Source: Mytilus galloprovincialis (lineage: Eukaryota; Mollusca; Bivalvia; Mytilida; Mytilidae). Taken from it: a stretch of DNA of 64,000 bases. The notes beneath the pieces are model-generated. The model was not told the origin of the DNA and did no database searches. It saw only the letters and a program-made list of their open reading frames with translations. The translations under genes and the position numbers were made by a program. Positions within the stretch are counted from its first letter, which is position 1. Every line of letters begins with the position of its first letter. Positions 46,740 to 59,662 of this stretch are shown piece after piece. Location: NCBI RefSeq assembly GCF_965363235.1, contig NC_134845.1, positions 10,168,101 to 10,232,100 of the forward strand. The letters run 5' to 3'.

Positions 46740-49680
46740 TTAGTCAGTAGATACCAACATTGAGATTGGTAATGGGATTTGCGACCGACACCAACCCAAC
46801 TAAGAGCAGAAACCAGACGAAGGCCAACAATGAGTCTTTTACACATCGAGAAAATCCCGTACAGGGAGTTGGGTTTGAGCTGGTTCCTTAGTCACAATTC
46901 AGTGAAAATGAACGTCTTACTCAATTTCAAAATATACTATAAACTCATACAAGACTTTCAAAGGCCAGAGTCTCCGGACATGTGCAAAAATGCTGCTAGG
47001 TTAAACGTGTTTAGTAAGACCTCAACCCTACTACTATACCTTGAGCCAATGTAGAAAAAACAAACACACAGCAATAAACCCAGTAAAACTCAGTTAAAAA
47101 GAAGTCCGAGTCCGATGTCAGAATATGTAACAAAAGAACCTACTCAAAATGACAAGAATACATAAAAATGATCATTAGCAGGTACTAAGATGTCCGTTCC
47201 AGACCTCAATCTAACTGATTGAAAGACTATGTATTTATCATAAGAAGTTGACCGTGAAGAAATATAAACAACGCATTAGTCAAAAGAGAAGCAAATGAAC
47301 CTGAACCAAAGACAGGTTTAATATATCGTCCACAAATTATCAAGTAGAAAACAAACTACGGAGTGGCATTTCTACAACTTTATAACAATAAATATAAGGT
47401 TTTGAGTCTCAGTCTTGTTTCAAACCAATTATAATTGAAATGATTTTAGGGCTGGGTTGTCAAAAATAAAACAGAAAATATTCAATTATGTTTCGAGATC
47501 TCAGTCATGAAATGGTCGATGAATGAATAGAGTGAATACTTCCAAAAATCAAACAGCTACTGCACTGAAGTCGTGAACATCCAAATGTAGTTCAAGACAA
47601 TTTTCTCGTTAAAATCACGTGGACAAAAAGGCATACATATATCCATTGAAAACATTAAGAAAGTAGGGCTCAATTTTATTATCTTTTTTATCTTCGCAAG
47701 ATATAAATCAATTAATTGTTGAGGATGAACTGGTCAACATAATTAAAGATATTCTTGCTAATTTTTTTTCTCAATTTACGCGTACTTCATTCTGAAAATC
47801 AGAAAATCCTACAGAGAATATTAACGTAAGTTGGAGTTTTTCCCCATTAAGACAGACTGAGTTTGATTTTCATATCCTTGGTTTTAAAACATGTTACCAT
47901 GTATGTGATAAATTAATAAGTGTCTCTCTGGTGAAATATATCGGAAGCAGTAGCACTTTATTTGTTATGTTTCGGAAGTTTGACGCCATAAAATTCTTTC
48001 CGGAAGCTGTTATAATGCTTTTAGGACACCAGTCTATTCAAGAAAGGTCATCAGTGTGACAATTTATTGTCTTGTCTCACATTAAAGTTTTACTTATTTA
48101 ATTAGCATTATGTATTACATGGTCATGCTTTTCAGTAAACTGTCAACATATCTTGACATAATAGGGCAATACTTAAAGGCAGGTGTTGATGGCTTTTATG
48201 TCCATACGACGAAAAACAGGATTGACAAATATACTTTTTGACACTTAACATTTTATACTCGAAATCATTCAACTCATTTTCAAATTTTACAACTGCCAAT
48301 TAGATTCTATAGGGTTCATCTTGTGAAATTGACGATGCAAATTTCATGCTGGGGTTGGGTGGACGCATAGCATATGAATTTATTAACGGTTAGAATGAAA
48401 ATAAGGAAATTCAGTGCTTTCTGTTGGACTTCAAATCATAATGATAATGGGGGTATTGACCAGTGTATAATATAAAATGTTCATCCTTCTTGGCCGACAG
48501 TCGTAAAACCATCGTTGATGAGAAGCATCTGTTTTACTAACTGGTTGTGTAAATACGTAACTAAAGTCGTTCGGAATTGGGTGGTTGAATCAACAGTCTA
48601 ATGTAAGGGAAGTGTCTGGTATGCTCTCTGTAGTTTATGAAAGAAACCTTGCAACAACTGATATATGGGGTTATACCATTCCTTCCGATATCAAACATAT
48701 CCTTCATTGTCAGTACTTTTGTACGACCATATTGCACGTAACGAGTATATTATATCCAGAAGCTATATTTATATAAAGTGTTCATGGGACCTGTTTATCA
48801 AATTGCTTTAGTACTATGGTTTATTGCCTAAATTATTTTATATCTTTAACACATATACGTTTATAATTTGTTTTATACACATATGAGGAATAAATAATTT
48901 TATGTTAAAAACTGAAGATTTTAATGATTCCTGTTTATAACAGTGTACCTGGGTTATTCAAACAAAATAACTGTACAACTAGTGAACTCGTTGTTTTTAC
49001 TCGTCAAGTTCATCACGTCCATGTGCTCTAGACAACTGCCGCCTCTTTTTGGCAAATAAATGTATAAAAATAATTTCCACAAAAAAGCCTGCAAAAAACA
49101 TTGTAAATGTGCATTGTGATGTTTTAGGTTGTATCTCTCAGAACAAACCAACGTCATAACGTTTTACTATAAGGATAAAGTCATTTACATAAATACGTGT
49201 TGAAGTTTGGTAACTGTGTTGAACGCATCTATCCCATCGAACTTAAAACAAAGGATGTTACAGATAATATTAATATAAATGATATTTGAGATGTAATATG
49301 GTTGCAAATGAGACAACTTTTAACAATGAGTGTCGGTTTAAAGCTAAATTTTTATAATATTATATATTGTTTTTGCTCTCCTATTGTAAAGTCTCCATTT
49401 TTATGTAGCAGCTTGCATGCATTAACTGAATATTTAGTATAATTATACCTCCCAGTCGAGACATTCCAGAGTTTCCTTCTATGATTGTCTTAACGAGGAT
49501 TGTTATTATCTAAGAAGCTTTTTAACCAATTGTTCCTTATGGTAAAGTTGAATGCATTCCCAAAGAACGCCATTGAGACATTAGGTAACCAATATTTAAT
49601 ATCTGTGTTATAGGTGACTTTTCCAGTTCTTTTAACTTAACATTGTGCCATATCGAATCAAATTTGACATCAAATTTAAG
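46740..49680. other. Intergenic, no gene recognised
   Basis: About 3 kb with only short frames that resemble nothing I know. The part at 46770-47350 is a little richer in coding-like words, but reading either strand gives no domain; it may be a decayed dispersed element. A degenerate family C scrap (GCAAATGAGACAACTTTT) is near 49300. Confidence 0.4.
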
Positions 49681-49689
49681 CTTACCATG

Positions 49690-49955
49690 AGCAACACGAC
49701 GCGTGTCACACGTGGGGCAGGATCTTCTGAACTTCCCGGAGAAATTTAGCGTTTTTTGTTATTTCGTATTACTTAGTAAAATATTTTTCTGAAGTAGCGT
49801 TTTTATGATTTCGTGTTGCTATATTTTCTATGTAGCGTTTTGTCGACCGTTGTTTCTGTGTGTGTTTTTGTTTTTTGCTATGGTACTTTTGGATTTGTTT
49901 TATAATTGAAATTATTCATTCTCCCTATGATACATTCTGCCTCTTTTGAAAAAAA
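49690..49955 (+). mobile_element. Diverged retroelement 3' tail fossil
   Basis: GTGTCACACGTGGGGCAGGA, TGAACTTCCCGGAG and the TTTTTGCTATGGTACTTTTG region parallel the tail at 16400-16631 but are strongly diverged. Noncoding fragment. Confidence 0.55.
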
Positions 49956-50010
49956 AAAAATATTTTGTTAATGCAAGGCACTGATTTAATGTTTCAATCC
50001 TATTTTTGAC

Positions 50011-50146
50011 CATCTTCGCTAGTCAAGGGTTACGATCAACGCCCGTTCTCTTCACTCATCTTCGCTCTTCAAGAGAACGGGAGTGGATCGTAACCCTTGG
50101 CTAGCGAAGATGCTCAAAGAAGAAAACGGGAGTGGCTAGCGAAGAT
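50011..50146. repeat. Foldback repeat with partly repeated right arm
   Basis: Left arm CATCTTCGCTAG, CAAGGGTTACGATC and CCCGTTCTCTT pairs with AAGAGAACGGG, GATCGTAACCCTTG and CTAGCGAAGATG on the right, forming a stem of about 40 bp. A second partial right arm (AAACGGGAGTGGCTAGCGAA) follows immediately. Noncoding hairpin element. Confidence 0.85.
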
Positions 50147-51264
50147 GTGTTTTGACTTACTTTTCTAAATGTGCTCTTATGGTGTATTTTTAAAATAATG
50201 TAGAAATTGTTAGTTAAAAACGAATTTTGATCTTTTTAAAGACGAAATTTCAAGATTTTAGAAAGTCAGAATTTCAAGTTAAATTAAAGTTCGAGATTTG
50301 AAAAATAAAAATTTCAACTTTGAAAACAAAATGAATTACTATTTTAGTTTTACCATGTGCTTTATACGCTTGCGTAGAATAAAGAATAAATGAGTGCAAA
50401 AAATACAAAGAATACTCGGCAAAATAGATAAAGAACTATGGAGAAAATTGGTCTAAAAAGTAGAAATAAAGACAAAATGACACCCCATCCAGACACTCTT
50501 GTTTAAGTGAATGAAAGTAAACCGGGGAATTTTGTCGTACTTTTAAAGTACGTATACAAGGACGAAATTAAACTTATTAAATTTCACAAAGATAAGAAAA
50601 CAAACAATGACTTCGGTATTTCTACATAAGTATCTATTCTACGGCACTTATAATATACATGTACACAACTCTCAATTTAATAACTTATTTAACAACGATC
50701 TGTTTATCAACTTCTATTGAACTCTGACCAGTTCAAGTTATCACTTAACAGTAAATATGCCTCCATATTAGATATGAGGAAAGGGTATAAATAACTAATT
50801 TCAAATAATAATCAGAAATATTTGGTGAGATAAACTTTCCCCTTTGTTATATTTTAGAACTAGCCAGTAAATATGCCTCCATATTACATATAACCTATAT
50901 CAAATAACGATCAGAAATAGTCAATGAGATAAACTTTCCCCTTTGTTATATTTGAGTACTGGCCTCAGATAGAATTATAGCTGCACAATGCAGGTCTTAT
51001 GTTGTGATGGAGAGAGAAAAGGTTAATAAAATAAACACGTTTCCATTTTCCCTTTATTTTACAAATCTAAAGGATGAAATATAAGCTAAGGTCGAATGGA
51101 TCTGCCAATTTGTCCGATCTGCAAGAACTCTTCAGAAAAATTTATTGGAAGTGTGTATATACTGTTTTCTATGTGTGTGTTACATACTTGTTTTGTACAT
51201 GGACCATCTAGAGCGTTATCATTTGTGTATTCCTGGGGTGAAATGTTTAATATAATTGTGTTTT
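50147..51264. other. Intergenic, no gene recognised
   Basis: AT-rich. The words AGTAAATATGCCTCCATATTA and GATAAACTTTCCCCTTTGTT occur twice about 115 bp apart (about 50750-50860 and 50865-50950), a small tandem duplication. A 63-residue frame at 51096-51287 has a CPIC motif but no further support. Confidence 0.45.
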
Positions 51265-52210
51265 TTTTTTGTGTTTTTTTTTTTTAACAACATAATTAAA
51301 TATTTATTTCAAATATTGACTTGTTACAATATCCTTTAGGAGTCCAAGCTCCTCCTGATGTTCCCTGTTACAATCTACTAATCACTCAGGGTAGTGATTA
51401 GTTGTAAAATACATATTACATTTGTATTATATATTAAATAATATCACCTAGTATGACTATTCATATGTTTTCTAATAGTTGCGTAAGAATTACTTTTAAT
51501 TTTTCAAACATACTCTTCTATTGAACTCATTGAGAAAAATTGAGAAAACATTGACATTTTTTGTCTTTTTATCAGATATGAAATAGGCTTGGTATATCGA
51601 AAAACCAACAATCGTTAAAAAGTAGTTTAAGTCAAAATATTCTTCCTGAGAAGTTTTATATCCAAATACCAAGTGTCTTAGTTTTATCTTAAAAGTTATT
51701 TTACTGTTCTTTAAAACTTCATCTATTTTATTCCAAAAAAAAAATTAAATACGGACACAGTATAAAGAAGTGATCATAATCCTCTTCTTGTGTACAAAAA
51801 TTACAAGAACTATTGTTTACAATTTTCCACCTGCATAAAAATTTCTTTATTGGTAGAATATGTTGTAGTAATTTCCATCTAAAGTTTTAAGTTTATTTTC
51901 TTTTAAATATCTGAATAAAAAAATATTTAAATTGTTTTGATATAACACATCATCTATATTAAATATACGCAGCCATTTTTTGGGTCCAATAGCTGGTTCA
52001 AATTTTTTATTTATCCGATACTTATATAAAAGTTTATTTGATAGTGATTCTAATTTTATAGGTAAACTTTCCAATATAAATTGGTATCTTTTTATATTAA
52101 CAATACCTTTTACAGAATTTTCCGATTTTAAAATTGCTGTCCAATCTTTTGGTATTGATTTCTTTAATATAATTGTTACAGTCAATACTAAATTTAAAAA
52201 CAGAAACAAA
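51265..52210 (-). mobile_element. 5'-truncated LINE, 3' end with zinc-knuckle region and poly(A)
   Basis: Minus-strand frames encode the region after the reverse transcriptase of a non-LTR retrotransposon: a KKWLRIFN segment, then in another frame LPIKKFL-RWKIVN and the cysteine-histidine motif CNFC...DYDHFFILC typical of the zf-RVT domain. A single frameshift near 51865 separates the two frames. The 3' untranslated region follows (51300-51700) and ends in A-rich tracts that read as poly(T) at 51265-51286 on the plus strand. The element is truncated at about 52210 and no clear target duplication was found. Probably an L1-like clade, dead copy. Confidence 0.75.
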
Positions 52211-52716
52211 ATATTGATATGTATCTGTCCTTTACGTTTGCCTTGCCTACATGTTTATCAGACACATTCCCCATTTCCTTTCTCAAATTTATTCATTCTA
52301 AGAAAGTAAAGAGTCGATGCTTGTCTTTAGGCATATTAATTTACGAAGTACAAGTATATAAACAAGCATTGGAATATTTTGGCACATTTTAACACTTTGG
52401 TTATCTTCATTTCTAATCATCTCGCAAAAAGGCATTTCGGAAAATAAAACCTAGACAGATACTGATATTCAAAGGGGTCTAATCTTTATAACGAGAACAT
52501 TTTATGAACCACATTTCTCAGTTGGTTCGGGGAAATTCCCAATGCTCAAAACGTTTGTTAACGATAAATGCAGGTATCAAAAATTGATCAAATCTTTTAC
52601 TGAATGTCGTCACAAATATAGCTTTTAATTGGTGAAGCGTAATGATTGTTATTTCACACTCAGTGTGTATGTAACCAATATAATAAAACAAACAAGCTTT
52701 TGAGTTGTTCTGCACA
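52211..52716. other. Intergenic, no gene recognised
   Basis: AT-rich spacer between the LINE fragment and a family A-like repeat. Nothing is recognisable. Confidence 0.4.
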
Positions 52717-53105
52717 GTGCAGGAAAATTGGTACCGTTAATGTTATTACTACCACTGGGTCGATGCCTCTGCTGGTGGACTGTTAGTCCCCGAGGGTATC
52801 ACCAGCCTAGTAGCCAGTACTTCGGTACTGGCATGTACTGGCATGAAAATACGGATTTTTTGTGTTATTAAAATTTGCTGTTACAAAATGTTAGAAATTA
52901 TTATAAATTAAGGAATGTATTTCTCTCGTGCAAAGCTCTGATTCCTTTCACGGATTTGGCTATACTTTTTGGACCTTTTGGATTATAGCTCTTCATCTTT
53001 TGTATAAGCTTTGGATTTCAAATATTTTGGCCACGAGCATCACTGAAGAGACATGTATTGTCGAAATGCGCATCTGGTGCAGGAAAATTGGTAACGTTAA
53101 TGTTA
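52717..53105 (+). repeat. Diverged family A repeat, one unit plus overlap (360-bp period)
   Basis: GTGCAGGAAAATTGGTA followed by CGTTAATGTTATT occurs at 52717 and again at 53077, 360 bp apart. Between are GGTCGATGCCTCTGCTGGTG, CCCCGAGGGTATCACCAGCC and GAGCATCACTGAAGAGACAT, which parallel the modules of family A. This is a second subfamily with the same module order and almost the same period. Confidence 0.75.
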
Positions 53106-54384
53106 TTGTCTTTCTGTTGTTGGTGTAATCAATGCTACCAATCAACATAGATCAATTAGAAAGACATATACAAGATCATAAGTCATTTTACCTTTTTGTT
53201 GCTGGTCATAAATTTAGAATTCGGTTTTAATTATTGTTATATCTCAAATTATTTTATTACGTCACTAAACTGAAATTATGCTTTAAGTACTCAAACATAT
53301 GACGTTAAATATAGACTTTATCATCTCAAGTCTCTATATTGTTGTATAAACACAAGTACTTTATGTATGGTAACACGACATAAACTAACCTAAAAATCTT
53401 TTCATAATGTTAAAGTTTACATAAAACTGCCTCGGAGAGCTAATCATATAACAATTTAATGAACTATATTGTGTGTAATATAAATATTTATTGACCTTAA
53501 ATATATGAATGAAACTAATTATACAGTTAAATATTGAGAGTAATGTCCTTTTCTTGCTCCTTGGTGGTCGTTTTCACGTTTATAAATAGAACGGAATACA
53601 ATCTCAAGAATGATATGTCCATTTGATGTTTTACAGAGCCAGTGAGATATTCAAGAATATCATATGCGTGTCATAATAAACCCGAATATCATCTTAAAGA
53701 TAAGAAATTACTCTCCAATTAAAATACTTTTACTAGACTTAAAATTTTTAACCCTTTCGAAAGTTAATTGAATGAAGAATTCGAATCAATTTTATTACTA
53801 AATTCAGATTTCTTGGTGGGCGAGTGATTGGAAAATTTAATTGAATCTTCTACAGATTTTAATCTTTTGCTATATGATGATGCTAAGAGATAGAAAGCCT
53901 TAAAAGAAGTTATAAATCTCTTCGCTGTAGACTTGTATACTTATATACGAAAATCATGAATACAAACAGCAATTTAAATGTTTCAATAAAACCTACGACA
54001 GATTTATTTGCATACAGACTAAAATAGTACCGGAGGGACTTTATATTTAAAAGAATTTTAATAATAACAATATCCAACAGACAGTTTTAAAAGACAGAGT
54101 TATCTAAAGATCCTGCAACATTGAACGCTTAAATATATATCAACTTGATCGACACAACTTCAATAAAACTCATGAGTAATGTAATTAACTATTTATTTAT
54201 GAAAATCAACCCTTTTTTACAGAAATGACATTCACTGATTCCACTACAATATGTTGCGGTAATATATTCTGATGGGTGTTTCTACCATTGCATACGTTTC
54301 ATTTGCATGACAAATATTGCATCACAGTGCCTATCCTAGCAGATTCTGTTCGAGGTTTATACTAGTATATACATATATATAAAA
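53106..54384. other. Intergenic, no gene recognised
   Basis: AT-rich, no significant open frame or repeat family recognised. Confidence 0.4.
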
Positions 54385-54605
54385 AAATAAGCTTGGTCCT
54401 GTAAGAGACCAAAACGATATTCAAACAAACTGACAATACCAGGGGTAAACAGAAAACGGCGAATAGACAACAATTAATAATACAAAACAAAACACCGAAA
54501 ACTTAAGACTTGGCAACACGAACCCTACCAAAAACAGGGGTGTATCAGCTGCTCCAGAAGGGTAAGCAGATCCTACTCCACTTGTGGCTTCCGTCGTGTC
54601 GCACA
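54385..54605 (-). mobile_element. Retroelement 3' tail fossil
   Basis: Minus-strand tail: AGCCAT-region decayed, then GGCAACACGAACCCTACCAA, GGGTAAGCAGATCCTACTCC and TGTGGCTTCCGTCGTG. Noncoding fragment of the family described at 32105-33076. Confidence 0.7.
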
Positions 54606-56141
54606 TGTAAGTATCTGATAATTAGATTGCTTGATGTTATTTCCTTCAACGGCCAATGATTTTCTTACTGGATTCCGTTATATTATGACACATCACAGTA
54701 ATGGCCAAGTTGTATTATTTAATGTCCTCATGATAGACAACAATGGTCAAGTTAACTTTTCAACTCAACACATGGCATTCTAGTAAGAGATACATTTCGA
54801 AAAGCTAGATCTAGTGGCTTGCATTAACTTGCAGGTACTTGGTTATTACTGAAGAAAATTCAAACACATTCGTATTAGATACATTTGAGGGCGTTATCCC
54901 GATTGGGGTTACAATTATGTGGGGTAAATGCAAAAGATAATTGAGAAGAGATGTTTTTCAGGAATTTAAAAGACATGCATAGCTGTGAATTCACACATGT
55001 AAGTCTTCAAATGTTGACCAGAAAGCTATCGTCCCGCGTGAAGTCAAATTAACTTTTGATTACAAGCAATTGCAAAATTTATTAAAATATCTGTCGTAAG
55101 ACTTGCCTATAAATATTTTAATCAAATTTTATTTTGAAAATAAGTATTTGTGAATAAAGCAAAATGTTTTGTTTCGTTCAAACCTAGACTCGTGAACGTT
55201 ACATATGAAACCATATTACAAACGAATTACACCTACTCTGTATAGACGTGTAACCCGGTAAGAAATTTCATGAATATAAACGACATTTTAAAAACATTAA
55301 AATTGTGTTCAGCTTGTCGAACTTTAAACGCGAATATTCATTAAATTTGTTCTGTAACAATTTCAATACGTTTTTTTTTTGTAAAGTTTGGATTTATAAA
55401 TTAATGACATGTTCTTGTTTGAACAGAAGTATTTCAATGAAGGAGTAAAGTGTGTCAATCTGTTTACTTATGTTAACATTTTCTAAAATGTTATTTGTAC
55501 TTTTCAAGATATGCATTTCATTTCCATTTTAATTTTGCGACATTTTACAACCGTGTTACTCTTACCTTCAACGGTGTATGAGAAAACGAAACTTTGATAA
55601 AAGAAACCCAGTAATATTATTAAGTATATATCAGAATTTTGTCTGGTAAACAATTCAAATTCAAATATTCAAACTTTTATGTGTAAATTTTCCAAAAGGT
55701 CAAGATCATCCCACCAATGCGTAATATTTTTCCCAAAAGATATTTTAGGAAACAATGTCAAGTGTCGAGCTTTCTAGAGACTCCATTAACATGCTAATCG
55801 AAAAAAAAGAACAAATATTAGATTGTAACGAAAAAGACAACAATACTATAATAAAGCATGTATGGGTTCTAATCATATTCATGCCAGATTCACAAGTTCC
55901 TTGTGTTATTGAATAAACAATGGAAACTGAGAATGTGTCAAAAGACAGCAACCCATTTCATCCCCTTTCATCATATATATATATAGTGCTTTTAGTTGAT
56001 ATAAAGCCAAATTTCTCTTTCGTTTGTTTATTTACGATAATCTTCTTTATCTTCGGTTTTCGTAAATATATAGTCAAACTTTGCCCAAATCGATAAAAAC
56101 AGCGATTCCGTGCTTTATTGATGTGCTTATAGTTTAGTTAC
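54606..56141. other. Intergenic, no gene recognised
   Basis: AT-rich, short frames only. An (AT)n run lies near 55972-55985. It ends at the left breakpoint of a tandem segmental duplication. Confidence 0.4.
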
Positions 56142-56228
56142 GTGTTTAGAAATGCGCAAAACATATAAGTACACACATAAAAGCAAAAAGCCCGTTTCAA
56201 GAAAAAATTCATGGAAATGAAATGATCG

Positions 56229-56540
56229 TGACTCCAACCCATACCCACGTGGCGTCCATAGCAACAGAAATATCACCTCGTGACTCCATTCCATACCCAC
56301 ATGACGTCCATAGCAACAGAAATATCACTTCGTGACTCCATTCCATACCCACATGGCGTCCATAGCAACAGACATATCACTTCGTGACTCCATTCCATAC
56401 CCACGTGGCGTCCATAGCAACAGACATATCACCTTGTGACTCCATTCCATACTCACATGGCGTCCATAACAACAGACATACCACCTCGTGACTCCATTCC
56501 ATACTAACATGACGACCATAGCAACATAACTACCACTTAT
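56229..56540. repeat. 52-bp minisatellite, six units
   Basis: TGACTCC recurs at 56229, 56281, 56333, 56385, 56437 and 56489, an exact 52-bp period. Units share CCATTCCATACCCAC, TGGCGTCCATAGCAACAG and ATATCAC words. The paralogous array at 59455 has four units. Confidence 0.92.
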
Positions 56541-57068
56541 TATAAAGGCAAAAATGATTGCGTTCTATGATTGTGCTTCAACAAATAAATGAAGACATAA
56601 AAAGACATCAGAAATTGGAAATAAATAACATCTATAAGCTGGTTTGTTATACGTTAATAGTCCTAAGTACGTCAGGTGAAAAATTTAGATAAATAGGAAA
56701 TATCCTGGGAAAATAATAGATATAACACCTTTTGTATAAATATATTTTACTTTCAGATTTCGAATAGGTCATATATGAATTCCAGTTCGTGTTTACATTT
56801 GTTTTAATTAAAAAGATCAAATGGTATTAAAAAAACGTTTTCCTTAATATAATTTGCTTTTATAGTATTTTTAGATAACAATTTTTAATAATTTGATAGC
56901 TACTGAAAAAAAGGAGTCAATCTAACTGTATTTGTTTTGCTGGGTTGAAAAAAGTGAAACAATCCTATAAATTATGTTGGTTGAGTAAACAATGATACAA
57001 TCTCGCCATGAACAAATGATATACATTTAGTTAACCCGTTCGCATGCCATTTGCCCAATACATTATAC

Positions 57069-58115
57069 GTTCCTTTAATTAACTTTTTAATCACTTTTAT
57101 ATTGTGTTATTATTGAAATTGCGATAAGAATATGAATTTATTTTTTTGTTGTTATCATATTCTAATATACACATTGGGTTAATGATTTTGTTTGAAGCAG
57201 TTTTAGCTTGAACCTGGTGGAAGTGAATATGCCAGAACAATATTCGAATTTGTTGAAAGTAAAAGGACAATCAATACGCATATAATATACCTATATGGGT
57301 AATTTATAATGTTGACAAGTAGCTATTTAAGTATGCCGGACCAAAGTAAAAGACAGTCGAAAGGTATACCAAAGAGATATTTTAAACTCAAAAGTCGAAA
57401 ATAAGCTCACAATGCAATGACAAAAACGAAAAATACCAAAAAGACAAACAAAAGAATACAAAACATAATTTGTGAAACTAAAGCACGAACCCCACCAAAG
57501 CTGGTATGCTCTCAAGTGCTCACGTGGGTACGCAAAAACTTCTCCATATGTGGCACCCGTCATGTTGATAATATACCGGTATTTCTACGATAAGCGACTT
57601 CATATGACCTTTAAACGGGAAAACTATGATTGCTATTGTGGTGTTTGATAATAATTTGAAGAAAAAATCATACGCATGAGAATTAAGAAAAAAAAAACAC
57701 GATTAACACGATTAATTAGGACAAGATTTCATGTACAAAACTGTATAAAATGGATCCTTTTTTGTCTACTTATATTTGCCGATTCTAGATTTTATGACAC
57801 AATATCTGTTGATTTTTTATAAAATAGTAACTATTGTAAAGGACGAAGAAATAAGAAATTTTAAGTTGTATATGGAAAATAAGAGTCAGATATTACAATG
57901 TAGTTCAAAATATATGAGATTATTTGCATAACAATTCGCATAATCGCAGCTCAAAGGAACGCGCTGATAATAAGGTGCTACAGAAACACATGTATGCTGG
58001 TGTCATGTTTCTGTAAGTGTACAGAATTTTTTTGATACAAACAGGAAAATGAATCATCGGGCCTTAATGACTTTCTCCTTATAAAAATAGAAACCTATTG
58101 ATATAGTGATAATCT
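57069..58115. other. Block present only in the left duplication copy
   Basis: About 1.05 kb lying between the CATTATAC junction and the 41-bp array, with no counterpart at the equivalent point (about 60187) in the right copy. It contains a minus-strand retroelement tail fossil at 57327-57570. It may have been deleted from the right copy or inserted in the left. No gene is seen. Confidence 0.7.
57327..57570 (-). mobile_element. Retroelement 3' tail fossil
   Basis: Minus-strand tail with AGCACGAACCCCACCAAAGC and TATGTGGCACCCGTCATGTT, the same family as 32105-33076. Truncated, noncoding. Confidence 0.7.
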
Positions 58116-59134
58116 GGATTTGCGGCCATACAGTACAACCAAATTCAATGTACTATGGATTTGCTGCTATATAGTACAACCAAATTCAATGTACTATACA
58201 TTTTCTGCTATACAGTACAACCGAATTCAATATACTATGGATTTGCTGCTATATTGTACAACCAAATTCAATGTACTATGGATTTGCTGCTATGCAGTAC
58301 AAGCAAATTCAATGTACTATGGATTTGCTGCTATACAGTACAACCAAATTCAATGTACTATGGATTTGCTGCTATACAGTACAACCAAATTCAATGTACT
58401 ATGGATTTGCTGCTATACAGTACAACCATATTCAATGTACTATGGATTTGCTGCTATACAGTACAACCAAATTCAATGTACTATGGATTTGCTGCTATAC
58501 AAAACAACCCAATTCAATGTACTACGGATTTGCTGCTATACAGTACAACCCAATTCAATGTACTATGGATTTGCTGCTATACATTACAACCAAATTCAAT
58601 GTACTATGGATTTGCTGCTATACAGTACAACCAAATTCAATGTACTATGGATTTGCGGCTATACAGTACAACCAAATTCAATGTACTATGGATTTGCTGC
58701 TATATAGTACAACCAAATTCAATGTACTATACATTTTCTGCTATACAGTACAACCGAATTCAATATACTATGGATTTGCTGCTATATTGTACAACCAAAT
58801 TCAATGTACTATGGATTTGCTGCTATGCAGTACAACCAAATTCAATGTACTATGGATTTGCTGCTATACAGTACAACCATATGCAATGTACTATGGTTTT
58901 GCTGCTATTCAGTACAACCAAATGCAATGTACTATGGTTTTGCTGCTATTCAGTACAACCAAATTCAATGTACTGTGGATTTGCTGCTATACAGTACAAC
59001 CAAATGCAATGTACTATGGTTTTGCTGTTGTTCAGTACAACCAAATTCAATGTACTATGGATTTGCTGCTATACAGTACAACCAAATTCAATGTATTATG
59101 GATTTGTGCTATATAGTACAACCAAATTCAATGT
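58116..59134. repeat. 41-bp satellite array, about 25 units (left)
   Basis: The unit reads TATGGATTTGCTGCTATACA followed by GTACAACCAAATTCAATGTAC, 41 bp. A run of variant units (TATATAGTAC, TACATTTTCTG, CCGAATTCAATATAC, TATTGTAC, TATGCAGTAC) occurs at 58168 and again at 58701, exactly 533 bp or 13 units apart, so the array has a higher-order period. All three plus-strand frames are open through the array because the unit has no stop in any frame; none is credible as a gene. Confidence 0.95.
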
Positions 59135-59454
59135 TCATTCATTATATAGGTCCTTAACATAATTCATTTAAGCTGCATTTTAATTTACACTTGTGCTGGT
59201 GCTTACTTCCTCTGTATTGTGTTTATTAATTTTATGTTTTTAATGTCTTCAGGCATTTCAATGGTTGGTAATTGCCGGTTTGTTGTTCTATAGTCGATTA
59301 CCTGTATAATTTAATTCCTGTAAATACCAACTTGACGGATCGTATGTTATATTTTATAAAAAATATTGTGTTTGGAAATGCGCAAAAAATATAAGTACAC
59401 ACATAAAAGCAAAAAGCCCGTTTCAAGAAAAAATTCATGGAAATGAAATGATCG

Positions 59455-59662
59455 TGACTCCAACCCATACCCACGTGGCGTCCATAGCAAAAGAAATATC
59501 ACTTCGTGACTCCATTCCATACCCACGTGGCGTCCATAGCAACAGACATATCACCTTGTGACTCCATTCCATACTCACATGGCGTCCATAACAACAGACA
59601 TACCACCTCGTGACTCCATTCCATACTCACATGACGACCATAGCAACATAACTATCACTAAT
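59455..59662. repeat. 52-bp minisatellite, four units
   Basis: TGACTCC at 59455, 59507, 59559 and 59611. Counterpart of the six-unit array at 56229; two units were lost or gained since the duplication. Confidence 0.9.

Larger units (their letters stand above)
56142..59366. repeat. Tandem segmental duplication, left copy
   Basis: The sequence from GTGTTT-GAAATGCGCAAAA at 56142 reappears at 59367. The order in both copies is a 52-bp minisatellite, a unique block (ACGTTAATAGTCCTAAGTAC ... CATTTGCCCAATACATTATA), a 41-bp satellite, then an end block (GGTCCTTAACATAATTCATT ... GTATGTTATATTTTATAAAA). The left copy is about 3.2 kb because it also contains 57069-58115, absent from the right copy. Confidence 0.9.

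Noticed and set aside
46779-47054. 91-residue frame downstream of copy 3
   Set aside because: No recognisable domain on either strand; the region looks like decayed repeat sequence, and I could not link it to a family.
51096-51287. Possible zinc-finger exon (CPIC motif)
   Set aside because: Only one CxxC pair is seen. The rest turns hydrophobic and ends in the LINE-associated poly(T), and no partner exon is found.
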